Origin: Pseudomonas saliphila
GTDB taxonomy: Bacteria; Pseudomonadota; Gammaproteobacteria; Pseudomonadales; Pseudomonadaceae
Assembly: GCF_008638345.1 (NCBI RefSeq)
Contig: NZ_VTVA01000003.1
Span: 157,007-221,006, forward strand
Direction of reading: 5' to 3'
Length of the DNA: 64,000 nt
A model generated the notes under the pieces. It saw nothing but the letters and a program-made list of their open reading frames with translations, was not told the DNA's origin and did not search any database. Both the position numbers and the translations under genes were made by a program. Positions 35,463 to 45,796 of the stretch are shown in pieces. Each line of letters opens with the position of its first letter. The first letter of the stretch is position 1.

Positions 35463-37643
35463 ATGCTCAAACGCTTCATCCTTCTTTTTCTGGTTACGCT
35501 GACCCCGCTGAGTCACGCTGAAGAATTACGCACCGGTCTGGTGCTATCTGGCGGCGGTGCCCGCGGCATGGCTCACATCGGCGTGCTGAAGCAGCTGGAA
35601 GAGTTGAATATCCCTATTCATGCCATCGCTGGCACCAGTCTAGGCGCCGTGATCGGCGGCCTCTATGCGGCGGGCTATAGTGCTGATGAACTGGAAAAGA
35701 TTGCCCTGGAAACAGACTGGCAGAATGCCCTGAGCGATACGCCGCTGCGCCAGGACATCCCCTTCCGCCGCAAACAGGATGACCGCGACTTCCTGGTCAA
35801 ACAGCGGCTGAGTTTCGACCGTGGTCGGCTGAGCTTCCCCCTCGGATTTCTGCAGGGCCAGAACCTGGGGCTTATTCTTGAAACCCTGTTGGTCCACACC
35901 AACGACATCGACGACTTCGATCGACTGCCGATTCCCTTTCGGGCGGTCGCCACGGACATTGCCACAGGCGAAGCGGTCATCTTCGATAAGGGTCATCTAC
36001 CCCTCGCCATCCGCGCCAGTATCGCCATACCCGGTTTTTTTGCGCCGGTAACCGTTGATGGCAGGCTGCTGGTCGATGGCGTGCTATCGAAAAACGTGCC
36101 GGTGGATGTCGCCCGTGAGATGGGCGTGGATCGACTCATCGTGGTGGATATTGGTACTCCGCTGCGCTCGACCAATGAACTGGAATCCATTATCGACATC
36201 ATGGATCAGACCACCACCCTGCTGACTCGCCGCAATACCGAAGAACAGCTGGCGACCCTGGGACCGCAGGATCTACTGCTGCAGCCAGAGCTGGGGGATA
36301 TCGGCTTCAGCAGTTTCGCCGAGGTCGCCGATGCCATAGCGGCCGGCGAACGCAGCCTGCCCGAAACCAGCGAGGTGCTGGCCTTTGCCTCGTTGCCAGC
36401 CGTCACCCGGCCTGGTGGCAACAGGGCCAGCATCCGGCCGCAACGCCGGCCGGTAATCGACGAGATCAAGGTTATCAACAGCGGGATAGTGGCGGACCAG
36501 GTCGTACGCAACATGATCCGTCAGGAGACCGGCCAGCCGTTGAACCTCGAACGACTGGAAAAGGATATGGGCACCATCTATGGCACCGACTACTTCAGCC
36601 GGGTCAACTATGAGGTGGTACACGGTGAAGACAGCAACACGCTGCTGGTACGCACCAGCGGACGTCAGACCGGCACCGACTATCTGCGTCTCGGACTGAA
36701 TCTGGAAGACGATTTCCGAGGCGGCAGTCAGTTCAATATTGGCGCCAGCTTTCGGGTCAACGGGGTGAATCCGCTGGGGGCAGAATGGCTGACGCGGCTG
36801 CAGGTGGGCGAACGTCAGCTGGTTTACAGCGAGTTCTACCAGCCGCTGGATTTCGGTTCGCGCTATTTCGTCGCGCCCTTCATCGATGCCGAATCACGCA
36901 ACATCGAAGTGCTCTCCGACGGCGACCCAGTGGTCGACTACCGCCAGGTGCGTTACGGCGCAGGCTTGAATGTCGGCCGGCAGATCTCTACCCACGGTGA
37001 GGTGCGCTTCGGTATTTCCCGTTATGAAGGTGAAGCCAAGGTACGGGTCGGTGACCCGGAGCTGCGCTCCTTCAACTTTACTGAAGGCTTCTACACGCTG
37101 CAGCTCGATCGCGATACCCTGGACAACGTCAACTTCCCACGTGCCGGCGATGAGGGCCGGTTGATCTGGCGTCAATCGGAGCCGAATCTGGGTGCGGACT
37201 CCCGTTATCAGCAGCTTGAGTTCCGCTATAACAAGGCGTTCGCCAAGGGTCCGAACAGTTTCCAGCTGGGGGGATTTCTGGGTCGCACCGACAGCAATGT
37301 GAATATCGCCCAGAGCAGCTTTCTGCTGGGAGGGCCTGGCATGTTCTCGGGTTACCGTCAGAGCGGCGTGGCCGGGCAGAACTACAACCTGGCCAGAGTC
37401 GTCTACTACCGGCGCCTGAATCCGACAACCTTCCTGCCGGTAAACATGCCGATCTATCTTGGCGGCAGTTTCGAGTACGGCCGGATTTATAACAAGGAGG
37501 AAGACGGTCTGGATACGGGATATATAGGCGCTGGCAGCCTGTTGCTCGGCCTGGATACCTTCCTCGGCCCACTGTTTTTCGGCGTGGGCTCCAATCAGGA
37601 AGGCGAGAGCGCGCTGTATATGCGTCTGGGTCAGACCTTTTAG
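35463..37643 (+). CDS. plpD: Patatin-like phospholipase autotransporter (PlpD type)
   Basis: A single-chain type Vd secretion protein. The signal peptide (about 1-19, ending SHAEE) is followed by a patatin lipase domain with oxyanion loop GGGARGMAHIG, nucleophile Ser in GTSLG and the Asp of the dyad in VDGVLS. A POTRA-like segment (about 335-405) and a C-terminal 16-strand barrel (Omp85-type, ending in LGQTF) complete the 726 residues. The P. aeruginosa homologue is a secreted phospholipase A1. The gene stands alone between cyaB and convergent recQ. Confidence 0.93.
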   Translation: MLKRFILLFLVTLTPLSHAEELRTGLVLSGGGARGMAHIGVLKQLEELNIPIHAIAGTSLGAVIGGLYAAGYSADELEKIALETDWQNALSDTPLRQDIPFRRKQDDRDFLVKQRLSFDRGRLSFPLGFLQGQNLGLILETLLVHTNDIDDFDRLPIPFRAVATDIATGEAVIFDKGHLPLAIRASIAIPGFFAPVTVDGRLLVDGVLSKNVPVDVAREMGVDRLIVVDIGTPLRSTNELESIIDIMDQTTTLLTRRNTEEQLATLGPQDLLLQPELGDIGFSSFAEVADAIAAGERSLPETSEVLAFASLPAVTRPGGNRASIRPQRRPVIDEIKVINSGIVADQVVRNMIRQETGQPLNLERLEKDMGTIYGTDYFSRVNYEVVHGEDSNTLLVRTSGRQTGTDYLRLGLNLEDDFRGGSQFNIGASFRVNGVNPLGAEWLTRLQVGERQLVYSEFYQPLDFGSRYFVAPFIDAESRNIEVLSDGDPVVDYRQVRYGAGLNVGRQISTHGEVRFGISRYEGEAKVRVGDPELRSFNFTEGFYTLQLDRDTLDNVNFPRAGDEGRLIWRQSEPNLGADSRYQQLEFRYNKAFAKGPNSFQLGGFLGRTDSNVNIAQSSFLLGGPGMFSGYRQSGVAGQNYNLARVVYYRRLNPTTFLPVNMPIYLGGSFEYGRIYNKEEDGLDTGYIGAGSLLLGLDTFLGPLFFGVGSNQEGESALYMRLGQTF

Positions 37644-37658
37644 GAACCTAGCTTTTTT

Positions 37659-39794
37659 CTAGCCAGTAATTTCCAGCATCAGCGCCGCGCGGATGCAATG
37701 CAGGACGCCCTCCTCCACCGGCTCGTCCAGTTGTTTGGCCAGTGTGCGCACACCCGGCAAATCTTCTTCGGCGTCGTTCAGGAAGGCATCCTGAATACGC
37801 TGAAGCTGCATCGGCGGCAGATCGATCGCGTGGTGCAACTCAATCTGACCGGTACTGATTGCCTGGGCCAGTTGCATGTACACCTGCTTGACCGGCTGCC
37901 CTAGCTGCTGAGCGATCTGCTCTGCGCTCATACCTGCCAACGCCAACGTTTGCGCTTCCTGCGCTTTGTTCAGTGCGTTTTGCGCCTCGGGCGTCTTGTC
38001 CGTATCGCCAAGCATGACCTGCAGGAAATCAGCACCATAGCGCTCAAGCTTGTGCGAACCGATGCCGCTGACCAGCCCCATATCCTGCAATGACGCCGGA
38101 CGCTGACGCAGCATATCCACCAGCGTCGAATCCGGGAAAATCACGTAGGGCGGCACGCCATGCGATTCGGCCAGGCGCTTGCGCAGCGCCCGCAGTTGCT
38201 CCCACAGCGGCTTGTCCGCCTCGGCGATAACCGGCTTGTCGGCGTAACGACCGGGCGTCGGTGTGGAGCGTGCAACATCCTTGCGCAATGCCAGACTCTC
38301 CTCGCCACGCAGCAAGGGTCGGCAGGCATCGGTCAGACGCAGACTGCCAAAGCCATCCAGATCGATTTCCGCCAGCCCGCGGGCAAGCAGTTGGCGGAAT
38401 ACCGAACGCCACTCCTGCTCAGCCACCTGTTTGCCTATCCCGTAGGTCGACAGATGCTGATGGCCTGCGGTACGGATCTTGTCGTTGTCGCGACCCAGTA
38501 GAATGTCCACCAGATGGCCGACGCCATAGCGCTGGCCGCTGCGATAAATAGTCGAAAGGGCCATGCGCGCCGCTTCGCTCCCATCCCAGGTGGCGACCTG
38601 GTCAACACAGTTGTCGCAATGACCGCAGGGATTTTCCATGTGATCGCTGAAGTAACTCAGCAGCGACTGGCGCCGGCAGGTAGTAATTTCACAGAGTGCC
38701 AACATGGCATCGAGCTTGTGGCGCTCGATGCGCTTGTGGCGCTCGTCACCGTCGGAATTGGCCAGAAACTGGTTCAGCGTCAGCACGTCCTGCAGTCCGT
38801 AGGCCATCCAGGCGTCCGCTGCCAGGCCATCACGCCCAGCACGGCCGGTTTCCTGATAGTAGGCCTCGATACTTTTTGGCAGATCCATGTGCGCCACGAA
38901 GCGTACGTTGGATTTATCAATGCCCATGCCAAAGGCGATGGTGGCGACCATAATCAGCCCCTCCTCATTGAGAAAGCGCTTCTGATTGGAGGCACGCAGT
39001 TCCGAGGCCAGCCCGGCATGATAAGGCAACGCCGGCAAGCCCTGCTCACTCAGCCAGTGGGCGGTATCTTCGACCTTCTTGCGCGACAGGCAATAGACGA
39101 TGCCGGCATTACCGCGATGGGCTGACAGAAAGCTCAGCAACTGCTGGCGGGGCTTATCCTTGGCGACAATGCGATAGAAGATATTCGGCCGGTCGAATCC
39201 GGACACGAAACAGGCGGCCTGATCGAGCTTAAGCCGCTGCTGAATTTCCTGTCGGGTGCGCTCATCCGCTGTGGCGGTGAGTGCTATGCGCGGCACATTC
39301 GGGAAGAGTTCGGCCAATTGGCCGAGCTGCAGGTATTCCGGACGGAAGTCGTGCCCCCATTGCGAAACGCAGTGCGCTTCGTCGATGGCGAACAACGCTA
39401 TGTCCAGGGTCTGCAAAAAATTCAGGGTGCGCGGTTTGAGCAGGCGTTCAGGCGCCAGATAAAGATATTCCAGCTCCCCCCGCCGCAGACTGTTGGCGAT
39501 ATCGCGCTGAGCCTGCTCATCAATGGTCGAGTTCAAAGCGGCGGCGCTAAGTCCGAGCTCCTTGAGCGTAGCGACCTGATCATCCATCAAGGCGATCAAC
39601 GGCGAAACCACCACAGTCAACCCCGCGCGCAGCATGCCCGGCACCTGGTAGCACAGCGATTTGCCACCGCCGGTCGGCATCAGCACCAGCGCATCACCGC
39701 CGGTTGCCACCTGTTCGATGATGTCCGCTTGCTGTCCACGAAACTCCGAGTATCCGAAGACTTCCTGCAGCCGCTCCAACGCTTGCTCGCGCAT
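37659..39794 (-). CDS. recQ: ATP-dependent DNA helicase RecQ
   Basis: A 3'-5' DNA helicase for recombination and replication-fork repair. The 711 residues have Walker A MPTGGGKS, the DEAH box in [20 protein letters not shown], the helicase C domain, zinc-binding cysteines ([10 protein letters not shown] ... CGHCDNC), the winged helix and a C-terminal HRDC domain. The ATG follows TAGGAGAAAC. It is convergent with plpD with only 15 bases between them. Confidence 0.97.
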   Translation of the reverse strand: MREQALERLQEVFGYSEFRGQQADIIEQVATGGDALVLMPTGGGKSLCYQVPGMLRAGLTVVVSPLIALMDDQVATLKELGLSAAALNSTIDEQAQRDIANSLRRGELEYLYLAPERLLKPRTLNFLQTLDIALFAIDEAHCVSQWGHDFRPEYLQLGQLAELFPNVPRIALTATADERTRQEIQQRLKLDQAACFVSGFDRPNIFYRIVAKDKPRQQLLSFLSAHRGNAGIVYCLSRKKVEDTAHWLSEQGLPALPYHAGLASELRASNQKRFLNEEGLIMVATIAFGMGIDKSNVRFVAHMDLPKSIEAYYQETGRAGRDGLAADAWMAYGLQDVLTLNQFLANSDGDERHKRIERHKLDAMLALCEITTCRRQSLLSYFSDHMENPCGHCDNCVDQVATWDGSEAARMALSTIYRSGQRYGVGHLVDILLGRDNDKIRTAGHQHLSTYGIGKQVAEQEWRSVFRQLLARGLAEIDLDGFGSLRLTDACRPLLRGEESLALRKDVARSTPTPGRYADKPVIAEADKPLWEQLRALRKRLAESHGVPPYVIFPDSTLVDMLRQRPASLQDMGLVSGIGSHKLERYGADFLQVMLGDTDKTPEAQNALNKAQEAQTLALAGMSAEQIAQQLGQPVKQVYMQLAQAISTGQIELHHAIDLPPMQLQRIQDAFLNDAEEDLPGVRTLAKQLDEPVEEGVLHCIRAALMLEITG

Positions 39795-39985
39795 GTTTCT
39801 CCTAGGGTCTGGCCTTTTGTAACCGAACGACGGGACTGCCTGTCGTCCTGTCGGATGCGGATTATATCAGCCCACCGCGCTACGATTGCCTACAATCGGA
39901 TAGAGTCTGTCGCCGGCCAGCTAATCCGTTGGTATTAAGCGGTAGCATGAGTACAATGCCAGCACTATTAATGATGAGGTGTCCC

Positions 39986-40576
39986 ATGTCCTTCGCTGAT
40001 CAACTCGACCGCCTGCAGCAGTTTCTGGATGCGGATGATCTGCATGACGAAGCGCTCGATTATTTGGCCGGGCATGGTTTCCTGACTGCCCTGTGTATCA
40101 GCCCCGTCGAGGTTCCCGAGCAGGAATGGATTTCCGAGCTTTTTTCCGAGGAACCCAACTACAAGGACGACGCGCACAAGCAGGATATCGAAGGCACCCT
40201 GCGCCTGCTCAAGTCGCACATCAGCCGCGAGCTGGCCAGCGACGAGGATCTTGAACCACCCTGTGAGCTGTCACTGGGCGACGAGCCGGACTATTCGGAT
40301 CTGCGCAGCTGGTGTGTCGGGTTCCTGGAAGGCGTCTTCCTGCGTGAAGAAGAGTGGTTCGACCAGGAGGAAGAAATCGTCAGCGAGCTGTTGCTACCAA
40401 TCATGGTCGGCTCGGGCCTGTTTGATGACCAGCCGGAATTCGCTGAAATCGCCAGCGACCAGGACATGGTCGAAGACATGATGGAGCACATTCCTGAAGT
40501 GCTGACCCAACTGTTCCTGTTGTTTCACGCACCTGAAGACAAGCCCAAGCCCGCCCTGCTCGCACCGCGGCACTAA
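39986..40576 (+). CDS. YecA/YgfB family protein (UPF0149)
   Basis: A 196-residue acidic protein of the UPF0149 family. It has the conserved LAGHGFLTALCISP and the WCVGFLEGVFL segment, and a fairly acidic C-terminal half. No SEC-C zinc tail is present. In P. aeruginosa the YgfB homologue affects AmpDh3-dependent beta-lactam tolerance; whether this paralogue does the same cannot be seen. ATG 39986 is preceded by GATGAGGTGTCCC, a good ribosome site. Confidence 0.87.
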   Translation: MSFADQLDRLQQFLDADDLHDEALDYLAGHGFLTALCISPVEVPEQEWISELFSEEPNYKDDAHKQDIEGTLRLLKSHISRELASDEDLEPPCELSLGDEPDYSDLRSWCVGFLEGVFLREEEWFDQEEEIVSELLLPIMVGSGLFDDQPEFAEIASDQDMVEDMMEHIPEVLTQLFLLFHAPEDKPKPALLAPRH

Positions 40577-40683
40577 GGCCTGCACCTGTCGACTGGAACA
40601 GCTGTAACAGCTGCTCCAGCCAACAGGCTGGCGCCCATAGCTACGCTGTACCAGCCTGCGCCCTACTTCAGATCTTCCGCCCG

Positions 40684-41364
40684 TTGCGCCCTTCTCTGAC
40701 AATTATCCGACCACTGCTGATATTGCTGACGCTGACCGCGCCAGGCCTTGCCCATGGCTGGGATATGGCGAGAATCATGCAACAGGCAGAGATCCTGCAT
40801 GAGCCGGACCGCGCTGCTCGCAAGCGCCTTCAGGCGTGGAATGCCTTGATTGATCAGCACCAACAGGAAAATACTCCAGCGAAGCTGGAATCGGTTAATC
40901 GTTTTTTTAATGCTCAGCTGGTTTTTGCCGATGACATGGTGATCTGGGGCGAGACCGATTATTGGGCGACACCGGTCGAGTCACTGATCAACGGGGCTGC
41001 CGATTGTGAAGATTTCACCATCGCCAAGTACTTCAGTCTGAGAAAACTCGGCGTTCCAGACGAACAGTTGCGCCTCACCTACGTCAAGTCACTGACACTG
41101 GACCAGGCGCACATGGTGCTCAGTTTTTACCCCACGCCACTGAGCGAGCCGCTGATTCTGGATAATCTGGTCCGGCAGATACTGCCCGCTTCCCAGCGCA
41201 GCGATCTGCTGCCGGTATACAGCTTCAATGCGCAGGGGTTGTGGTTACCCGGCAAGGCAGACAACCGCCGGGTCGGATCGTCCCAGAAACTGCCCCAGTG
41301 GCGGGATCTGGCAAGGAAAATGCTAGATGAGGGCTTTGATATGCCCCTAAGGAACGGACAATGA
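40684..41364 (+). CDS. lapG: Periplasmic cysteine protease LapG
   Basis: A transglutaminase-like cysteine protease (226 residues) that cleaves the N-terminus of large surface adhesins of the LapA/CdrA type and frees cells from biofilm. The signal peptide runs to about residue 23 (APGLAHG). The catalytic triad is Cys in AADCEDF, His in AHMVL and Asp in LILDNL. The only plausible start is TTG 40684 and its ribosome site is weak, so expression may be low. The stop overlaps the lapD ATG. No adhesin substrate is encoded in the window. Confidence 0.9.
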   Translation: MRPSLTIIRPLLILLTLTAPGLAHGWDMARIMQQAEILHEPDRAARKRLQAWNALIDQHQQENTPAKLESVNRFFNAQLVFADDMVIWGETDYWATPVESLINGAADCEDFTIAKYFSLRKLGVPDEQLRLTYVKSLTLDQAHMVLSFYPTPLSEPLILDNLVRQILPASQRSDLLPVYSFNAQGLWLPGKADNRRVGSSQKLPQWRDLARKMLDEGFDMPLRNGQ

Positions 41365-43325
41365 AACCCTCTTTGGTCCGACAGCTAAGCTTGGCGATCA
41401 CTCTGTTTTTGCTCATCGCCGTGGGCGGCAGTTTCATGATCACCCTCGATAATTCCCGCGACCAGCTGCGTCTGCAGCTCGGCTCACATGCCCAGGACGC
41501 CGCCACCGCGTTGGGTCTGTCCTTAGCGCCTCATATTAAAGACCAGGCGATGGTTGAGCTGATGCTCAGCGCCATTTTCGACAGTGGTCATTTTGCACGC
41601 ATCAGCGTTGCTTCGTTGGATAACGGGGAGATCCTTGCCGAACGCGCCCGGGACACAGCCGAGGGATCCGCACCCGCCTGGTTCAATCGGCTGGCGGATA
41701 TCCAGCCGGAGCATGGCAGCGCCGGAATCATGGACGGCTGGCGCCAGGCCGCACGGGTTGATGTGATCAGCAACCCGCAGCCCGCCCTCACCAGCTTCTG
41801 GCATAGCGCCCTGAGCATTCTGGCCTGGCTGTGCCTGTGCGCCGTCATGTGCGGGGTGTTGTGTACCGTTCTGCTGAGGCGCCAACTGCAGCCTCTGCAT
41901 GGGATTGTCCTGCAGGCCCAGGCGATCGGCCGCCGCGATTATCAAATTAACGCCGACGTTCCGCGCACCACTGAGCTCCAGCCGGTGGCCGCCGCCATGA
42001 ATCAGATGGCGCAACGCTTGAAAACGCTCTTTGCGCAGGAGTCAGCGCGCACCGAAGAATACCGTCGCCAGGCCTATCACGACCCCCTGACCGGGTTGCC
42101 GAACAGAGCTGCTTTCGGTCAGGCGCTGGCAGATGCGATCAATGGGGAAGCACCAGCCGGTCACGTGATTGCGCTGCGCTTACAGAATCTGGAGAGCATC
42201 AATCAACAATCGGGCGCTGAACAGGCCGATGCGCTGTTGCAGCTGATCGCTGCGCCACTGCAACGCTGGCAGACAGAGCATCCCGCCTGGCTTTGCAGCC
42301 GGTCGCGCGGCGGGGAGTTTATGGTGCTGGCGCCGGATACCACTCAGGCAGAACTGCAGCCCTGCGTGCAGGAACTCACTGAAGTGGTGGCGGAGCTCTT
42401 TCCGCACATCCCAGCTAACGCCGAACCGATAGCGATTGGCACGGCCGCCTTCCAGTCAGGAGACACTACCCAGACGGTGCTGAGCCGAATTGCCCAGGCG
42501 CTGACAGAATCCCGATGGGTGGCCGGTCAGCTTCAGCCCAGTCACGTTATGGCGACCGCTTCCGCGCCGGCCGCGGCCGACGAACATGCATGGCAGGTCC
42601 GCCTCAATAAGGCTATTACCCACAAGACATTGCATGCCCTGTTCCAGCCTGTTTTCAAGGCCGGGACGCCAACATCGGTGCTCCATCACAAGCTTCTCGT
42701 GCGCCTGCCTGAAACCGACGGTTCCATGCTCCCCGCCGCAGGTTTCTTGCCCTGGATCAGACGGCTCGGACTCTCAGAATCCTTCGACCTCTGCGTGCTC
42801 GAACTGGCCGCCAAGCAGCTTGCAGCGCATGCCCAACCACTGGCGATCAGCATCACGCCCGAGACGTTGGGTACCTCTCAGAGCAGGCAACGGTTCTGCA
42901 ATGCGCTGGCGCAATATTCCCTGGCAAAAAACCTGCTGAGTATCGAGGTCGACGCGCGGTACCACGCGGACGACGCTGTCTTGCGCGAATTCGCCCGGGA
43001 TATTGCGCAGGCTGGCGGCAGGTTGGCCTTGCAACACTTTGGCCACACGCCAGCGGTGTTGGGCGCATTGCAGTCTGCCAACCTGCAGTATCTGAAGATT
43101 GATAGCAGCTTCAGCCGCGACCTGGACCTGGAGCCCGATAAGGCGTTGTATCTGGAAATGCTCATCCGGATGGTCGCGCACCTGCAGCTGCCAATCATCG
43201 CCGAGCAGGTGCAAAGCCCTGGTGAGCTGGAGGCACTGCAAGCGCTTGGTTTCGACGGGGTGCAGGGGCATGTGCTGGCAGAGCCAGCTGCCTGGCCATT
43301 GCCAAAAACGCCTGTCTCAGGGTAA
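41361..43325 (+). CDS. lapD: Cyclic di-GMP receptor LapD
   Basis: An inner-membrane receptor that, when bound to cyclic di-GMP, sequesters LapG and so preserves the surface adhesin. The 654-residue protein has membrane helices at about 8-28 and 150-175 flanking the periplasmic domain. A HAMP segment, a degenerate GGDEF domain (RGGEF near 315) and a degenerate EAL domain (KLLVRL in place of EALLR) follow. Loss of both catalytic motifs is expected for LapD. It is coupled to lapG by a 4-base overlap and has AAGGAACGGACA before the ATG. Confidence 0.94.
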   Translation: MKPSLVRQLSLAITLFLLIAVGGSFMITLDNSRDQLRLQLGSHAQDAATALGLSLAPHIKDQAMVELMLSAIFDSGHFARISVASLDNGEILAERARDTAEGSAPAWFNRLADIQPEHGSAGIMDGWRQAARVDVISNPQPALTSFWHSALSILAWLCLCAVMCGVLCTVLLRRQLQPLHGIVLQAQAIGRRDYQINADVPRTTELQPVAAAMNQMAQRLKTLFAQESARTEEYRRQAYHDPLTGLPNRAAFGQALADAINGEAPAGHVIALRLQNLESINQQSGAEQADALLQLIAAPLQRWQTEHPAWLCSRSRGGEFMVLAPDTTQAELQPCVQELTEVVAELFPHIPANAEPIAIGTAAFQSGDTTQTVLSRIAQALTESRWVAGQLQPSHVMATASAPAAADEHAWQVRLNKAITHKTLHALFQPVFKAGTPTSVLHHKLLVRLPETDGSMLPAAGFLPWIRRLGLSESFDLCVLELAAKQLAAHAQPLAISITPETLGTSQSRQRFCNALAQYSLAKNLLSIEVDARYHADDAVLREFARDIAQAGGRLALQHFGHTPAVLGALQSANLQYLKIDSSFSRDLDLEPDKALYLEMLIRMVAHLQLPIIAEQVQSPGELEALQALGFDGVQGHVLAEPAAWPLPKTPVSG

Positions 43326-43643
43326 CGGGAAACCTGCCATGCGCCAGCAGTCGCTGGCGTCAACCAGCATGTGAATCAGTAACCCCAGACCCACTAGCCG
43401 GGTCACGCTCCAGAGGGACAGCAGCAGGTAGCCGGTAATGGCCGTGTAGCTATGCAGTGGGTGGAAGCCGATTGAACAGCGGTCAGCAGCAAAAATGGGG
43501 TCAGCCAACAGATGATCAACATCCACCAGCATGGTCAGCACCATGATTGCCCAGGCCTTGGCCCATTGCCCGCGAAAACACACCAGGGCAACAGCCAGCG
43601 GAACCAGCACGTGCAGCGCGAGGTGAATCCCCGTGGCTAGCAT
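43317..43643 (-). CDS. DUF6122 family membrane protein
   Basis: A 108-residue integral membrane protein with four hydrophobic stretches and conserved His and Asp residues (IHLALHVLVPL; LVDVDHLLADP; FHPLHSY), matching the DUF6122 family of unknown function. The His and Asp pattern suggests a metal site, but none is proved. Its ATG overlaps the stop of the DsbA-like gene. The last nine bases overlap the end of lapD on the other strand. Confidence 0.85.
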   Translation of the reverse strand: MLATGIHLALHVLVPLAVALVCFRGQWAKAWAIMVLTMLVDVDHLLADPIFAADRCSIGFHPLHSYTAITGYLLLSLWSVTRLVGLGLLIHMLVDASDCWRMAGFPLP

Positions 43644-44278
43644 GCGTTAGCAGTGTCCCGGCCGGCCGCAAGCCAGCGCTCGAACAAGGGCAGCACGGCA
43701 TCGGCCGCCTGATATCCATTGGTCAGTAGCGCCAGCGCCCCGTCCCGCTGAGCCAGTAACGTCGGAAATCCAGCTATCCCCAGATCACGCGTCCAGGAAA
43801 TGTCAGCGGCGAGCGCGGCGCGGGTCATCTCTGCATCGTAAGCCTGACAGAACGCCTTGCGGTCATAACCAGCCTGCTCCGCCAGATCCATCAGGATCGG
43901 AACCAGACCAACATCGGCCGCCTGGGTATAGAAAGCCGATTGAATAAGGCTGATCAGGGACCATAGCCGATCGATATCCAGCTCCCGGCCCACTATCAAT
44001 GCCCGGCACACTGGCTCAGTGTTGTAGCGGAATCCAGTTGGAAGATCATCAGGCGTGGCGAATGGTTGACCCGAGACGGCCGCCACAGCCTGCCAATGCT
44101 CGGCCAGTGCCGCCCTAGCGCTGTCATTCAGGGTCTCGCCCCGGCCGGGACGAAGCCCGCCGGCGACCAGATGAACGGGCAGATCCGGGGCAAGCTCCTG
44201 GATCTGCTCGATCACCGGCGCAAAACCCCAGCACCAGGAGCACATCGGGTCCATTACGTAAATCAGGCGCGGGGACAT
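43637..44278 (-). CDS. DsbA-family (FrnE-like) thioredoxin-fold protein
   Basis: A 213-residue thioredoxin-fold protein of the DsbA/2-hydroxychromene isomerase type. The redox motif is CSWC in DPMCSWCWGF near the N-terminus, with the cis-Pro loop GFPTL near 175. There is no signal peptide, so it should act in the cytoplasm; FrnE-like members are linked to oxidative or disulfide stress. ATG 44278 follows GGAGATAGCC. An upstream frame to 44326 is not needed. Confidence 0.88.
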   Translation of the reverse strand: MSPRLIYVMDPMCSWCWGFAPVIEQIQELAPDLPVHLVAGGLRPGRGETLNDSARAALAEHWQAVAAVSGQPFATPDDLPTGFRYNTEPVCRALIVGRELDIDRLWSLISLIQSAFYTQAADVGLVPILMDLAEQAGYDRKAFCQAYDAEMTRAALAADISWTRDLGIAGFPTLLAQRDGALALLTNGYQAADAVLPLFERWLAAGRDTANAC

Positions 44279-44366
44279 GGCTATCTCCATCGGAACAGGT
44301 AGGCCTGTGGCAACCGCCTCAGGCATGGCAGCTTATGTCGTCCAGCAAAATGACTGCAAGCGGTGC

Positions 44367-45314
44367 TCAGGATTCCCGGGCATTGGGAGACGCCTGCTCC
44401 TGCGGCAACCCGATGGGATGCGGCTGGTTACGTAGCCGCGCCAGATGAATCTGACGCTGGCGTTCTTCGGCCCGACGCCGGGATTTCTCCGGCAGGCTGT
44501 CGTAGCACAGCGGGCAGCTGACGCCCTCTTCGTACTGGGGAGAGGCCTTCTCTTCGGCGGAGATCGGATGACGGCAGGCGTGGCACTGATCGTAGGAGCC
44601 CGGCGCCAGATCGTGACGTACAGTTACCCGGTTATCGAAAACGAAGCACTCACCGTTCCACTTGCTCTGCTGCGCGGGGACTTCCTCGAAGTACTTGAGA
44701 ATGCCGCCTTTCAAATGAAACACCTCATCGAAACCCTGCTGCAGCATATAGCTGGACGCCTTCTCACAACGGATGCCGCCGGTACAGAACATCGCCACCT
44801 TCTTGTGCCGGGTCGGATCAAAATGCTGTTTCACGTACTCAGGAAACTCGCGGAAGGTCTTGGTCTCAGGATCAATCGCACCCTCGAAGGTGCCGATTGA
44901 TACCTCGTAATCATTGCGGGTATCCACCAGCAATACCTCAGGATCGCTGATCAACGCATTCCAGTCCTGCGCCTCAACATAGGTGCCGACCTTCTCGTTG
45001 GGGCTGACGCCGGGTACGCCGAGGGTCACGATCTCTTTCTTCAGCTTGACCTTGGTCCGGTAGAACGGCATGTCCTCGCAGACTGACTCCTTGTGATCCA
45101 GATCGCTGAGGCGGGGATCGCTGCGCAGCCAGTCCAGCACCGCATCCATACCTTCACGGGAGCCGGCGATAGTGCCGTTAATCCCTTCGCGGGCGAGCAG
45201 AAGCGTACCTTTCACGCCGTGGCGTGTGAGGGTTTCCAGAAGGGGCTGACGGAGATCTTCATAATTTTCAAGCGTGACGAACTTGTACAGCGCCACAACA
45301 ACAACCTGGGACAT
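44367..45314 (-). CDS. trhO: tRNA uridine(34) hydroxylase TrhO (rhodanese domain)
   Basis: Hydroxylates U34 in the wobble position of several tRNAs using O2, the first step of cmo5U/mo5U formation (formerly YceA). The 315-residue protein has a ferredoxin-like N-terminal domain and a central rhodanese domain with catalytic Cys in [12 protein letters not shown]. Further cysteines (CHAC ... CPLC) near the C-terminus probably bind zinc. The start is a clean ATG. Confidence 0.94.
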   Translation of the reverse strand: MSQVVVVALYKFVTLENYEDLRQPLLETLTRHGVKGTLLLAREGINGTIAGSREGMDAVLDWLRSDPRLSDLDHKESVCEDMPFYRTKVKLKKEIVTLGVPGVSPNEKVGTYVEAQDWNALISDPEVLLVDTRNDYEVSIGTFEGAIDPETKTFREFPEYVKQHFDPTRHKKVAMFCTGGIRCEKASSYMLQQGFDEVFHLKGGILKYFEEVPAQQSKWNGECFVFDNRVTVRHDLAPGSYDQCHACRHPISAEEKASPQYEEGVSCPLCYDSLPEKSRRRAEERQRQIHLARLRNQPHPIGLPQEQASPNARES

Positions 45315-45438
45315 GCGTGCCTCGTGTATTCAGTAGTCGCCCACGTAAAGGGCGTACCGGGTTCGGGGCGCCGATTCTAGCAAAGATGCCGCCCCTGCGG
45401 AATCGGCGTAGCGCATGCGCGCTACACTCTCGGGCGGA

Positions 45439-45756
45439 TCAGCCCTTGTCTGCCTTGCTTCCGCCCATGCAATTCGGTGAGGCCGGGGCCTGCTGCCGCG
45501 CAGCCCACTCCCCTGGGCTATAGGTATGCAGCGCCAGCGCATGGATCCGCTGCATCAAATCACCCAGGCTGCGGTACACCATCTGGTGCCGCTTGACGGC
45601 ATTCAGGCCCTCGAATTCGGCGCTGACGATCACCGCCTTGAAGTGCGACTCCGAACCCGGCGGAACGCTATGCATATGGCTTTCGTTGGTCAGTTCCAGA
45701 TGTTCCGGTGCCAGGCTCTGCATGGCCTGCTCGAGTGCGACGAGTGTGCTGCCCAT
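45439..45756 (-). CDS. BolA family protein
   Basis: A 105-residue BolA-like protein, a partner of monothiol glutaredoxins in iron-sulfur cluster trafficking. Family signatures are LTNESHMHSVPPGSESHFK and VIVSAEFEGL, with the helix-turn-helix-like R.QMVYRSLGDLM and the C-terminal IHALALHTYSP. The ATG follows CAGGAGAAATACA. The His pattern is closer to BolA than to IbaG, but the distinction is not certain. Confidence 0.93.
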   Translation of the reverse strand: MGSTLVALEQAMQSLAPEHLELTNESHMHSVPPGSESHFKAVIVSAEFEGLNAVKRHQMVYRSLGDLMQRIHALALHTYSPGEWAARQQAPASPNCMGGSKADKG

Positions 45757-45796
45757 TGTATTTCTCCTGTCTGGTATCGGGCAGAGTCTAACTGGC

